Shown: positions 1 to 10,899 of the stretch, one piece after another
Layout: each line of letters opens with the position of its first letter
Position numbering within the stretch: the stretch's first letter is position 1
DNA from: Cylicocyclus nassatus
Taxonomy: Eukaryota; Nematoda; Chromadorea; Rhabditida; Strongylidae
Length of the DNA: 64,000 nucleotides
NCBI GenBank assembly: GCA_958299035.1
Contig: CATQJL010000223.1
Location: 10,839,753-10,903,752, forward strand
Direction of reading: 5' to 3'
Program-made: the position numbers and the translations under genes
The notes under the pieces: generated by a model
The model's database searches: none
What the model was told of the DNA's origin: nothing
What the model saw: the letters and a program-made list of their open reading frames with translations, nothing else

Positions 1-1349
1 TCCCCATAACGCTGGTAAGTTGTAAGATCACTCGTCATGGCTATACTGTCATCTTCCGTATTCATTTGGGGATAATGGGCGAAGATGTAGTAAGCTTCAA
101 GGGTTTTACGCGCTTGCATTTCAGATTCTTGCACTAAAATTGATACAGTAACTTCTATGGTGAGGTCTTGATGACATTCTATATGATGAAGTGGTGGCAA
201 GTGGTGTAGATATTTTGGACTTTCGAATCATCTATATTTCTTTTAGGCGAAAAATTAGTAGACGTCCTGTTTCTCCTATGTAAGTGGCTCCGTAACCATT
301 GCATGTTATTTGGTAGACAACGCCGCACATCATGCAATCTCCTTCTCTACCAAATGGACAAATTGGGCAAGCAATGATTTATGCAGAGACAATCATAGGA
401 ACGATTGCGCACTATTTGCTGCTTGGACCTTGCTGGAAATACTTCTACCACCCTTACCATATCTTGCAATCCCACTTAAACTAACAATGAGTTTTTGCGA
501 AGCTCCCGACTTCTTCCATCCGAGATAAAGGGTAGACAGAATGAAATCTTTCGAGGCTCGAAATTTGTCTGTTAAACAGCGGAACGTCGAGATTTGTGGG
601 ACTTTTGTAAAAGGACCCATTACTACTATTTCTAAAGAATGGTTGCGTTCTTGAGGTCCCAGATGAAACTCGCGATGCTGATTTACACATGTTATTGATA
701 ACAGAAATCTCAACCCGGTGCGTATGTGCCGACATGTAGTGCATTAAGATAATTTTGCAACTGGGTTTGCGAAACCATCTTGTCTTTTATTCCCCTTCAG
801 CGATTCTCATCTGAACGCTCAAAAATGCAAGCCAAATCATCCTTGGGTTTTCATCTAGTAGATTTTATTTGTGACTAGTTGGCTTTGCCGGTCCAGCCCG
901 GGTCATGGTTCCCCGCACTGCGACCCCCCCCCCCCTTCCTTTATGGTAGTATGACCTACCCTGGGACATCCGCTTGGAAACCGCATCCTCGTGATCCTGA
1001 GGTGAGAATGAGCTTAACCGCCCTCCTTTACATGAGTATGGAAAATGCTTGATTGAACATGATAACCCTTCAATTCCTTAGGAAAATGTAAACAAATCAA
1101 TAAATCGATAGAAGAAACCAACAAATCGCCGCAAAAAGTAGCCTATCACCTGCGCAAGGGTCGAAAACATATGTGTGCAAAGTTTCAGCTGAATCGGTTG
1201 AGTGGCGCGCGTTTCTATAATGCACATACCCTCCAAACTGACAATTTTTGAGCTTTATATATATATATATATAGATTATTGCCAATTCAAAAGATCAAAG
1301 CAAGTGTCCATTTTACATTGAGTTGGGTATATAATTAAGCAGTCACAAA
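1..1349 (-). pseudogene. Penelope-like element PLE-1, 3' part (RT end, linker, GIY-YIG endonuclease), degraded
   Basis: Read on the minus strand, this is the C-terminal half of a Penelope-like retrotransposon protein. The GIY-YIG nuclease core is visible at about 237-300 (VYQITCN, then TYIGETGR), preceded by a CPICPFG cysteine motif and, at about 500-530, LPFISD. The tail (about 1-235) ends in a segment containing ECHQDL and SDLTTYQ. The region 760-870 still reads as the end of the RT domain (WLAFLSVQMR, then a tryptophan-arginine motif), and 1,276-1,349 continues upstream with TQCKMDTCFDLL. Stops and frame changes make it a pseudogene. It is interrupted at about 874-1,272 by a Helentron-like repeat and ends at 1,349, where a foldback begins. 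Its missing upstream RT part lies at 8,215-8,640. The 3' untranslated end is outside the window. Confidence 0.8.
874..1272 (-). mobile_element. Helentron/HINE-like repeat, divergent copy inserted in PLE-1
   Basis: One end carries ACTAGTTGGCTTTGCCGG and the other GAGCTTTATATATATATA, matching (on the minus strand) the ends of the better copies at 19,237-19,635 and 47,440-48,047, which start TATATAAAGCTGAATG and finish GCCAGCTAGT. The internal block at about 1,137-1,200 (AAGTAGCCTAT, CATATGTGTGCAAAGTTT, GAATCGGTTGAG) is also shared with them. PLE-1 coding similarity stops at one edge and resumes at the other, so the insertion is well delimited to within a few bases. It includes a short (TA)n run near 1,257-1,274 and a C homopolymer near 923. 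Assignment to Helentrons rests on the end structure only; no Rep/helicase gene is present. Confidence 0.6.
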
Positions 1350-4300
1350 CAATACCGCTCTCAGAACGTGCAAAATTTCCATGAATGTCGGGTCCGCAAC
1401 ATTCCCGAAATTTCGCGACTTGCGAAATCCCAAGAATTTCGCGAAATCAAAGCGAATCACGCAAATTACGCAGCGCCATAGCTTCCTTCGGAACGAATAT
1501 ATTCTGAATCCAAAAGCAGCATTGTGTTCAGCTCGTCAAGGCAAATCTGCCCATATACATCATGTCCCCGGCATCCCGTTTCCAGTTTTCTCAAATTCTT
1601 TTGAGAACGTCGTTTCGCAAGGATGTAACGCAGCGCGTATCCAACATAAAAGGTAAGAGTAAGCACTGTTCGATAGTACCCTTCCTGTAGATTATAGTGC
1701 GCTAGAGATTGGCCGCAGACTTTTTTCTAGAAGAGATAAAAACATTGGTGAATTCTAGAAAATCACGCGTTTCCAAATTCTAGTCGCCGTAACTTCCTTC
1801 GGAATAAACATGTTCTGAATCCGAAAGCAGCATTGTACTCAGCTCGTCAAGGCGAATCTTCTGTTTTACAACATGTGCTTGACATTTCGATTTCAGTGTT
1901 CTTAAAACTTTCTGCAGACGTCTCTTCGCAAAGGTGTAAAGCGGAGCGTATTGCCCCCAATAGATTCCAGAAGGGACCCTTCGATAGTGCTTTTTCTGTA
2001 GATTATGGCGCGCCAAGAACTAGCCGCACATTGTTTTTTAAAGGAAGTAGAAGGGTTGGTGAATTCTGGAAAAAGCATGTCGTTCTAAATTTTTCTCACC
2101 ATAACCCTGAAATATGAAGCCTTTTACCAAGCAGAATATGATTTTCGTAATCGGCGGGTCGGATAACCTTTATGAGCAAGTTTTCGGGATGTTTCGGGTT
2201 ACTTAATTTTTTCTCGTTCTGCGCTCTGAAACTTGCTGGTGGATTTTGCTCAAAATGTCGATGATCTGGAATTGCAAGGAAACTTTAGAGGTTTTCGGAC
2301 ACGCTCTTTACGGGAATATGGTGAGGTGACTGTAACTGCACTACGAAAGTGCGTAACTTTGCCCGCACTTCTCGCGTATCTGGAAACCTTGCCCGCTTTC
2401 TTTCACAGGTTAAAGTCAGTAGGAACCGCGCTATCGAATGCTGCATGATTCAGGCTGCAGTCTATGAGAATCGCCGAGTTACGAGCCTACGAAACACATC
2501 TTCATGAATTTTGCACAAAATGTAAAGAACGCGTACTTCGTTGGAATTCCACCTCGAGTGGTTGTATAACATTCTGATTGCAAATATTATGTTCGCTTCG
2601 CTCGAGGAATCCAACTGTATTGAATATGGTGGTTGGATGTGCTTCAGCTGCTCAATTGAACATCAAAGCAGTTTCGCAGCTAGAGCTCAGATCGGTCTAA
2701 CTATCAAAGCCAACACGGAAAGATTCATTAAGCGAATTGAACTGATTTAACCAGCGTGTTATACAACCACCCAAGGTGGAATTTCAACGAAGTACGCGAT
2801 CTTTACATTTTGTGCAAAATTCATGAGGATGTGTTTTCGTAGGCTCGTAACCGGGGGGTTTTTTTGAGTTGGAGCCTGAGACATGCACCATTCAATAGCG
2901 CGGTTCTTATTGATTTTGACCGATAAAAGCAAGCGGGCAGGTTTTTTGACAGATATGCGAGAAGTGAAGATGAAGTTACGAACTTTCGTGATACAGTTAC
3001 AGTCATCTCACCGTATCTCTCCAAAAAGACCCTGTAATCCTCAAGGACCACGATTTTCGTAAAGAGCGTGTTCGAGAACCTCTATAAGCGAAGTTTCCTT
3101 TCAAACCAAAAGCATCAACGTTTTGACCAAAATTCATCGGCGAGCTTCCAAGAGCGTAAAACGAGAAAAATGAAATAACCTGAACATACCGGAAAACTTG
3201 CTCATAGAAGTTATCCGAACTGCTCATTTTGAAACTCACATCTGCTTAACAAGATAGATAAAATAAAGGTTGCATACTTCGTTGAAGTTCTCCCGTGAGT
3301 GGTTGAATAACACGCTGGTTAAATCAATTCAATTAGCTTAATGAATCTTTCCGTGTTGGTTTTGATAGTTAGGCAGGTCTAAGCTCTAGGTGCGAAACTG
3401 CTTTGATGTTCAATTAAGCAGCTGAAGCACGCCCAATCACCATATTCAATACAGTAGGATTCCTTGGGCGAAGCGAACATAATATCTGCAATCAGAATGT
3501 ACAACCACTCAAGGTGGATTTCCAACGAAGACGCGATCTTTACATTTTGTGCAAAATTCATGAAGATGTGTTTTCGTAGGCTCGTAACTCGGCGATTTTC
3601 ATAGACTGCAGCCTGAGCCATGCAGCATTCGATAGCGCGGTTCCTACTGACCTTAACCTGTAAAAGAAAGCGGGCAAGGTTTCTGACAGAAACGCGAGAA
3701 GTGCGGGCAAAGTTACGCACTTTCGTAGTGCAGTTACAGTCACCTCACCATATTCCCGTAAAGAGCGTGTCCGAAAACCTCTGAAGTTTCCTTGCAATTC
3801 CAGATCATCGACATTTTGAGCAAAATGCACCGGCGAGCTTCAGAGCGCAGAACGAGAAAAAATTAAGTAACCCGAAACATCCCGAAAACTTGCTCATAGA
3901 GGTTATCCGACCCGCCGATTACGAAATTCGTATCCTGCTTGGTAAAAGGGCTTCATATTTCAGGGTTATGGTAAGAAAAATTTAGAACGACATGCTTCTT
4001 CCAGAATTCACCAACCCTTCTACTTCCTTTAAAAAACAATGTGCGGCTAGTTCTTGGCGCGCTATAATCTACAGAAAAAGCACTATCGAAGGGTCCCTTC
4101 TGGAATCTATTGGGGGCAATACGCTCCGCTTTACACCTTTGCGAAGAGACGTCTGCAGAAAGTTTTAAGAACACTGAAATCGAAATGTTAAGCACATGTT
4201 GTAAAACAGAAGATTCGCCTTGACGAGCTGAGTACAATGCTGCTTTCGGATTCAGAACATGTTTATTCCGAAGAAAGTTACGGCGACTAGAATTTGGAAA

Positions 4301-4750
4301 CGCGTGATTTTCTAGAATTCACCAATGCTTTTATCATTTTTGGAAAGAAGTCTGCGGCTACACTTTACCGCTCCGCAATCTACAGAAGGAGTACTATCGA
4401 ATTCTGCTCACAGGAATCTTTTACGTTGCGCGTTTACGTTGCGGATAGGCGCTGCGTTACACCTTTGAGAAAAGACCTCCGCAGAAAAATTTCAGAAAAC
4501 TGGAAACGGGATATCGGGGACATGCTGGATATGGAAAGATTCGCCTTGACGAGCTGAACACAATGCTGCTTTCGGATTTAGAATACATTCGTTCCGAAGG
4601 AAGTTATGGCGCTGCGTAATTTGCATGGTTCGCGTTGATTTCGCGAAATTCCTGGAATTTCGCGAAATTGGGAATGTCGCGGACCTTCGCGAAATTCAGG
4701 GAATTCCGCGACATTCGCGGGAATTTTGCACGTTTTGAGAGCGGTATTGT
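1349..4750. mobile_element. 3.4-kb foldback (long inverted-repeat) element F1
   Basis: The ends are inverted copies of each other: ACAATACCGCTCTCAGAACG on the left, and GAGAGCGGTATTGT at 4,737-4,750 on the right. The two arms (about 1,349-2,790 and 3,250-4,750) pair over most of their length. The subterminal part is rich in CGAAATTTCGCG-type motifs. The 'loop' (about 2,790-3,250) is not unique: it is a third, minus-oriented copy of the segment present at 2,100-2,540 and 3,545-3,960. No transposase could be recognised; short mirrored ORFs in both arms are a by-product of the palindrome. No convincing target duplication was found. It sits between PLE-1 and element F2. Confidence 0.7.
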
Positions 4751-6401
4751 ACAGTGCGTTTCACAATACAACTATCCCCATGGTCGGAATTTCGGGATTT
4801 ACAGAAGAGATCGAGTGCTTCACTCAGTGCTTGTGTGATCCACATATAGTACTGAATAAAATAACATCTCAGTCAATATGTGTACTCGCTTGCTTCTCTA
4901 CATGTAATAAAATGTCTATTCTTCCACTGTTTTATGACTAAACGACACGAGCAAACACTTTCTCCAAGGAAAAGAACACGCAAAACGTAGTTTCCCAGTT
5001 AATTGGGCTACCTGGCTCTTTTATCATCACTTCTTCAAGTCTGCTGGACATGCTTCTAACAAATTCAAGCATGTCTTCAGTTCAGTGTTGTCACATGCGT
5101 CCAAAACGAAGTGCTCCAACTTTTCCGATGGCTCATACTGCTTGTATCCGCTCAGAAGCGCTTGCGAGTAATCTCCAAAGATTTATTGAAGGATTTGAGA
5201 CAAGACCGTATGGTCATCTTTACATAAGCTGTTGGCGATGCTGGAGGAGAACGGCGGTAACTTATCCGCGTGCATGTTCAGTATGTTGTACTGTTTCAAA
5301 ACGTAGTAGGGTCACCGGCGTTTGTGGAAAGGAACCGTCACTGGCTTTCGAGTATTTTCTGGCAACCTTCGCGCAAATTTCCTCATCGAAATTGAGGCCC
5401 TTGAACCACGCAAAATTTTGCTAAAATGATGTGGAATTTGCTTATTACAGTCGGTCCTTTCCGCCCCGAATTAAATTTTTATATAGATTAGACCACCAAA
5501 TTACTGGCTCTCTTTCTGTCATCTTCTTGACAAAGCGCCGCAAAGCAATAAGTGGCGGTAGGACGGTCTAGACCGCAGGTTCCACTGACTTAGCAGAACA
5601 ACTGGTAAAATATAATGGTTTATCAATAATATGACAAACCACAAAAGAAGCTGATATACAAATACACAGAATAAGAGTAGTACAGAAGAGCTAATACAGA
5701 ATTGTGAATAGGTGACTGTCGAGAAACTGTTGAGGAACTATTGAGGAACGAACTAGACATCTTAAAACCGAAACACGAGATATGGTGATTCGTACATCCC
5801 ATAGGTTGGGTTCAAGGCTAATAGTGTGACAAAAAACCTAGGCCGGGCGCCTGGAGGCTACAAATACGTTTCGCAGTAGCAAAACGCAGAACATGCACGC
5901 GCGTAGCTTACCGCCGTCCTCCGCCAGCATCGTGAGCAGCCTCTGTGAAGATGACTATACTGTCTTGTCTCAAATCCTTCAAAAAATTTCTGGAGATTAC
6001 TGGCACAGCGTTTCTGAGCGGTTACGCGCAGTATGAGGCATAGGAAAAGTTGAAGAAGTTCGCTATGGATGCATGTGTAAACATTAAACCGAAGACATGC
6101 TTGAATTTGACAGAAGTTGTTCAAGAGAATTGATGAAGTGGTAGAAAGGTCCGATAGCCCACTAGTTATGAAAACCACTTTTGCGTATTCTTTTTGTTGG
6201 AAAAAGTGCTTTCCTCAAAGATGTCGTATAATCATGAACCAGTGGAAGAATAGACAGTTCTCCACATGTAGAAAAACAAGTGATTAGACATATTGAATGA
6301 GATGCCATTTTCAGTACCATATGTGGATCATAAAGGCACTGACTGAAGCACTCGATTTCTTCTGTAGATCTGGAATCTCGAATATCGAGGGGTGTTGCAT
6401 A

Positions 6402-8194
6402 TTAGCTTGTCCCATAAGTCCCGTCAGTTTTGACTTTTAATTGCAATTAATCACAAACGCCTTGTTTCTAGATAGATGTCAAAGTAACTTTTGATGAAGC
6501 AAAGCAAGCTCCATAAAATGGTTATCTCGCTTTTGCACTAGCTCTGATCCATCTCGAGAATCAAACCGAAAACTAAAAAGATTCAAATGCCTGAAATATC
6601 GAGGAAAAGTCATAACTTTGTTTCAAAAATCCTACAAATTTGGCTTGCTCGCGTAAAGACGATACATCTAAGACATTTATATACGCGTTACCGAGTTTCT
6701 TCCTTGGTTGAAAAATAAGAAAATGAAGATTTTCATGTTTTTGCTAAAGCGATGCTGTGCTGTTCCTTCGTGGTTACATACCACTAATCTGTAGGAGTGT
6801 AAATATAAATTTTCTGCTTTCTATAAGCACTAGTTTCCGAGAAATATGGATTTTAGCGTAAAGCATTCAGCTAAAACAAGCTGTATTTGATATTTCTTAT
6901 GAACCAAAGCTTGTAGTAGAGAGCTGAAAATTTACATTTGTATTTTACGGGACATCACAGCATCACTTTGGCAAAGGCATGAAAAACTTCGTTTTCTTAA
7001 TTTCTAGCCGAAAAAAAATACGGCAATCTATGACTTAATAAGAAGGGCTAAGGGTTGTTTACGTCTGTTTGTCTGTGTGTCTGTCTGTACGTCTCTCTGT
7101 CACGAAATTCATAGTGCGAGTTCCAGCACATGCCTTGAGTTGAAAATTTTGGTCATAGCATCATGCCAGCATCTATTTCCATCATGCAAAATTTCGTAGA
7201 GATCCGTTGATGTTACAAAAATTGTACGTCAAACGAATCCACATGGCTCTAAGCAGGCAAAACTGAGTCCAAATTTGGATTTTTTTTTTGCAAAGCCATG
7301 ATTTGCCTGAAAAGAAAATTTGCGCCTCATGAATTCTAGCCCAAAAAGTGCTCAAAAAGTTTGCTTTTCTGCGAAAACAGCGTCAAAAAGTGGTGATTGC
7401 GTAGATAGTCGATTTGGCAAGGTTGTAATTTGAATTTTGAAAAGATTTTCGCACGGAAATGTAGCCCAAAGTGACTATTATCCTTATATGGCGACTACAA
7501 GCCAAAACAAATTCGGTAATTCATTTGAATTCGCAGGTGTTCCTTTGCGAAAAAGATTTCTTTCTCGGTATTACCGATCTTACGTGGAGATGCTTTAACA
7601 ATGAGTAGTTGTTTACAATTCATTTGTGATATTCAGCATCGCGCGGTAAGTTTCAAAGTCATCATTATGCGAACATGAGAAAGGCATACGGATGCGAGTG
7701 TTATTGCGAACCTCCGCGAAGCGGAGGTGACGCACTGGTGGCATATAGAAATGCGTTGGTGTTATGAATAGTGTTTACGCGACCAAGTTAGAATTTTTGT
7801 TGAATTTTTTCAAGCACTTTATTTTTTCAAGCAGAGTTATGATTTTTTCTCGATTTTTCGGGCAGCTCTTTTTACTTTTTAAAGTCTCCTGCACGAAATC
7901 GCCCGGGTTGTTCTAGGCCGGACGCACGCGAGCGTGCCTGCAACGTGACTGCCGAGTACGGGCGCTATGATGACTCATGCGCGCGAATGCCAACATTAGC
8001 CCGCAAGAGACACGCGAGCGGGTGCCCATTCCGGGCGATTCCGTGCAGTCAACTATACCTTAAAACTCGAGGTGGATGAGAGCTGTCATAAAAGCAAGGC
8101 GGCCATCTTGTAGATCTTACTTTGCTCTATCAAGCAATACCTTGCAATCTATACGGAAACGAGAAGTGTATGCCTAACTTATCGGACAACCTGA
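6402..8194. mobile_element. mariner-type non-autonomous element M1, with nested Helitron-like repeat
   Basis: The termini are TTAGCTTGTCCCATAAGT and (minus strand) TCAGGTTGTCCGATAAGT, flanked by TA at 6,400-6,401 and 8,195-8,196. Subterminal sequences on the two sides form an imperfect long inverted repeat. The same blocks, including the AAGATGGC and TCTGATCCA motifs, recur in M2 (34,066-35,008), so both belong to one family. The middle is occupied by Helitron-like copy H2. Length without H2 is about 1.1 kb. There is no transposase ORF; the element is presumably mobilised in trans, which is inference. Confidence 0.65.
7026..7742 (+). mobile_element. Helitron-like non-autonomous repeat, copy H2
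   Basis: It belongs to a five-copy family in this window, all on the plus strand. The 5' side reads AAGGGCTAAGGGTTGTTT followed by a short TG/TC microsatellite and CACGAAATTCATAG. The 3' end is a hairpin, here AACCTCCGCGAAGCGGAGG followed by TGACGCACTGGT. It interrupts M1: the M1 arms continue on both sides when compared with M2. The hairpin close to the 3' end resembles Helitron-type elements, but the canonical CTRR end is not seen, so the class is uncertain. It has no coding capacity. Confidence 0.55.
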
Positions 8195-8214
8195 TACTTA
8201 TGAAACGCGCTGTA

Positions 8215-8640
8215 TATCTACAATATGGCAGAGGTTTCCGTCCTATGACTGGTGCTTCTAATTCGGACATGAATGCGATAGCCAATACTGGAGCTATTCT
8301 CTGTCCCTTACTAGAGCTATTCTCTGAGAACCCTCTAACTTGCTTGTATTGCCGCCCCAACCACCGAAAAATAGAACACTGGAGACACTTGTTTACCATT
8401 ATGCCCCTAATGTCGAACCCAAACAAGGTAAGAGCCGGTTGATGTTGCGTTAAAGCTTGAAGACTGCTGCATCGCTTAAAACATTAGTGTGGAGAAATGC
8501 AACATCGAAAGATTCTACAACGCTACCATTGGTGGAAGTGGTGCTTCGCAGGCGCTCTATGAACACATTATTGTTGGATAAATGGGAAGGAACTAATGGA
8601 GTAAAGGCGGGAAGACGTTAAAGGCGAGAGAATGACGTCA
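8215..8640 (-). pseudogene. PLE-1 reverse transcriptase fragment (5' piece of the split element)
   Basis: On the minus strand from about 8,600 down to 8,215 the translation follows the RT domain of the copy at 53,262-54,215: SHLSNNNVFIERL, then SVVESFDVAFLHTNV, KCLQCSIFRW, GQRIAPVLAIAFMSELE and PLPYCRYT. It stops exactly before the position where the YIDD catalytic motif should follow. That following part (a degraded DC, then TQCKMD) appears on the minus strand at 1,349 downward. The two pieces are therefore one element split by the insertions at 1,349-8,214. At least two frame changes and a stop are present. It abuts the plus-strand PLE-2 at about 8,640-8,645. Confidence 0.7.
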
Positions 8641-8644
8641 AAAA

Positions 8645-8888
8645 ATTTTGTTCTGCCTACCCTTTATTTCGGATAGAATAAGTCGGTAAGTTTGCAAAAA
8701 CTTGGTTCGAGCGGAATTGCAAGATATGGTAAGGGTGTTAGAAATACTTCCAGCAAAGTCCAAGCAGCAATCAGTGTGCAATCGCCCCCTATGATCGTCT
8801 CTGCATGAATTGATGCTTGCCCAGTTTGTCCATTTGGTAAAGAGGAGATTACATGGTGTCCGGCGTTGTCTATCAATTAACATGCAAT
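8645..8888 (+). pseudogene. PLE-2, 5'-truncated linker and start of GIY-YIG domain
   Basis: The plus-strand translation begins CLPFISDRIS, matching the linker upstream of the nuclease in the other PLEs. It continues through a degraded stretch to SGVVYQLTCN, the start of the GIY-YIG domain. At 8,888 it is cut by the hAT element; the domain resumes at about 13,182. The start near 8,645 lies back-to-back with the 5' truncation of minus-strand PLE-1, giving a head-to-head arrangement. Several frame shifts are needed to follow the protein. Confidence 0.65.
8881..8888 (+). repeat. hAT target-site duplication, left copy
   Basis: CATGCAAT lies immediately before the CAGGGTC terminus. The same eight bases follow the other terminus at 13,174-13,181. 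An 8-bp duplication is the diagnostic length for hAT insertions. Confidence 0.8.
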
Positions 8889-9895
8889 CAGGGTCAAGCC
8901 TGTGATGCGATTGCCGCAACTGATGGTCGTAAAGTGGATACCTGAGGTGGGGAGGGGAGGGGGGGGGTTGTAAGAGGAAGTAGTTTAGCTAAAAATCTAA
9001 GCTTAGAAGAAAATCAAAAAGCAGATAATTAGTACATGTTCTTTACAATAAATTATGAAAAAGTGGAAATCAGAATAAAAAGATGGAAATTGCTTGAAAG
9101 TTCTTAAAAAACATTTCCAAGAGCTCAAAACACTCTTTAAAAATGTGTGATTTGATGAAATTTCTAAATGTACAATTAGCCTAGAAATCGTGTTCAAAGC
9201 TTCCCTAAAGTTTCACACGCTCGACAAAAACGAATACATTTACCGACGATAACAATCAATGATTCTAAAATCTTTTTGTAATGCTTTTCACAGGCCCATA
9301 CAATTTATCCAAATTTTAGAGATGCTTTGCTACATTTGTGCAAAATCTGGTCTTTTTTCGTAACCTTTGGATTTTTTATTATATATGGCGGCAATAAGTG
9401 AAGTAAGGGGGTGGGGGTAGTAACTGGGTCGCATTCAAATTTCTCGGGAGCTGTTGAAGCTTGTTGGTTGCACTTGTGCTGTAATACGCTATCCTCCTGG
9501 TTTCTATCATAAAAATTTCAGGCTATTTCATAACTTCTCCGATAAGTTACAAAATTTCATGCTTAAAAATCGCGATTTTTGCTTCTTAAAATCGTATCTA
9601 AATTTACGAGAGTCGCATCTAGTTTTTTTCGAGCTCATTGCTCTTTAATGGTTGAAACTTTTTCCAAAGATAGTCTGGGCACTATACTACACGCCTATTC
9701 ATTGCAGCCTCTCAGTCTTTCCCTGACCTTAGTTACGAATTCTCAAAGTACCGTGCTCATGCACGTTTTTGACATCGTTCTGAATAACATCAAAACGTTT
9801 TTTGCAGAAAAATTTGTGCAAAGGTAGGAAGTGAGCGTTTTAGTTGAAAGTATCTTAAAGGCTTCAAAAATGTCGTTTTTTCTCCCTGCAAAAAA

Positions 9896-10813
9896 TGTCG
9901 CGGCTCGCGATGCAAGCCACTCCTCGAAACAGGAGGCCCGGAGCGCTGGCTATCGCGTTACTTAGCGCGCTGCCCATTTCGCGCCAAGACCTCTCCTGCT
10001 GAGCGGTTGCCAAGTCACAGGGTATATAAGGGCGCGCTGGCCGCGGTCTACGCCTCTTCGAGTTTCGTTCGTATTGTTATATTTTATGCTACGCCTAACT
10101 CTAGTCCCCTAGGATGTCGCGCGTCCGACAAGGTTCATGACGCCTTGACGGGCGCTGCCGAGAACTACCCCGTACCCGTATGAACGGCCAATAAATAGCG
10201 CGTAACGCTGAGAAAAGAAAGGACCGACTAATTCAGATTACATTTATATACAAATATACACAACAATAAACGACTAGCACTACTAAAACTACCAAAACCA
10301 CTAAAACTCTAAAGCTACTAAAACTGATACTCTAAAATCAGGAAAAGATAGGCACGGGACGAGCCGCCTCGTCCGTGCTACCGATGCTCTGTGATGATCG
10401 CTCCAACGCGTAGTTCCGGGTTCTCCGCTGGGTCAACCGCAAGCCCTTAGCCCTTCCGGGACGGTATGACCCCTCTCCACTCCCGCTAGCGTACTTCCGT
10501 AGGACAAACCATGACGTTTTGCTGCGCGTCTCCAAAACCAAGACGATCACAAAAGCTCAAACGCTCGAAACCGATGATCATCTGCGGGAGCTGCCGGAGG
10601 CGCTGCCAGCACGACGATATCATAAAACGATCAATACGAACGAAACTCGAAGAGGCGTAGACCGCGGCCTGCGCGCCCTTATATACCCCGTGACTTGGCA
10701 ACGCGCCCAGCACGAAGGGTCTTGGCGTGAAATGGGCAGCGCGCTAAGTAACGCGATAGCCAGCGATCCCGGCCTCCTGTTTCGAGGAGCAGCTTGCATC
10801 GCAAGCCGCGACA
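9896..10813. mobile_element. GC-rich inverted-repeat element with inward-facing TATA boxes
   Basis: Arms of about 180 bp (9,896-10,075 and 10,632-10,813) are near-perfect inverted copies starting TGTCGCGGCT and finishing with its complement AGCCGCGACA. Each arm carries TATATAAG (10,023-10,030 on plus; 10,678-10,685 on minus) about 30-35 bp upstream of a conserved TTCGAGTTTCGTTCG. Two promoter-like modules therefore face each other across about 560 bp. The middle holds an A-rich stretch of CTACTAAAACT-like repeats (about 10,255-10,330) and GC-rich sequence. Base composition differs sharply from the AT-rich surroundings. No ORF worth calling was seen. It could be a non-autonomous element, or two LTR-like fragments in inverted order. 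No target duplication was identified. Confidence 0.55.
10023..10030 (+). promoter_or_regulatory. TATA box in left arm of GC-rich inverted repeat
   Basis: TATATAAG follows a GC-rich block and precedes, by about 30 bp, a conserved TTCGAGTTTCG that could hold an initiator. The identical arrangement occurs in the opposite arm on the minus strand (10,678-10,685), which argues for conserved function. Promoter activity is inferred only. Confidence 0.4.
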
Positions 10814-10899
10814 GGTGTCGCGTACGGGGATGGAATATGAGACTGTCATTATAATCTAAAACGTTTTAATTTACAAAACCATAGTCGATAGCTTTCGGT

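Larger units (their letters stand above)
4752..8212. mobile_element. Tc1-type palindromic element F2 (interrupted by M1)
   Basis: The left end is TA followed by CAGTGCGTTTCACAATACAA. The right end, on the minus strand at 8,197-8,214, is TACAGCGCGTTTCATAAG. TA plus CAGTG ends are characteristic of Tc1-family elements, and both ends are flanked by TA (4,750-4,751 and 8,213-8,214). The arms at about 4,770-5,310 and 5,870-6,400 form a long inverted repeat. The right terminal repeat is split at a TA by the mariner-type element M1 (6,402-8,194); removing M1 restores a terminus parallel to the left one. No transposase ORF is evident, so it is non-autonomous. The outer right flank is PLE-1 RT sequence. 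Confidence 0.6.

Noticed and set aside
1833..4237. Mirrored 70-113 codon frames in opposite orientation
   Set aside because: Identical because the foldback arms are inverted copies; no domain and frames differ between the three copies.
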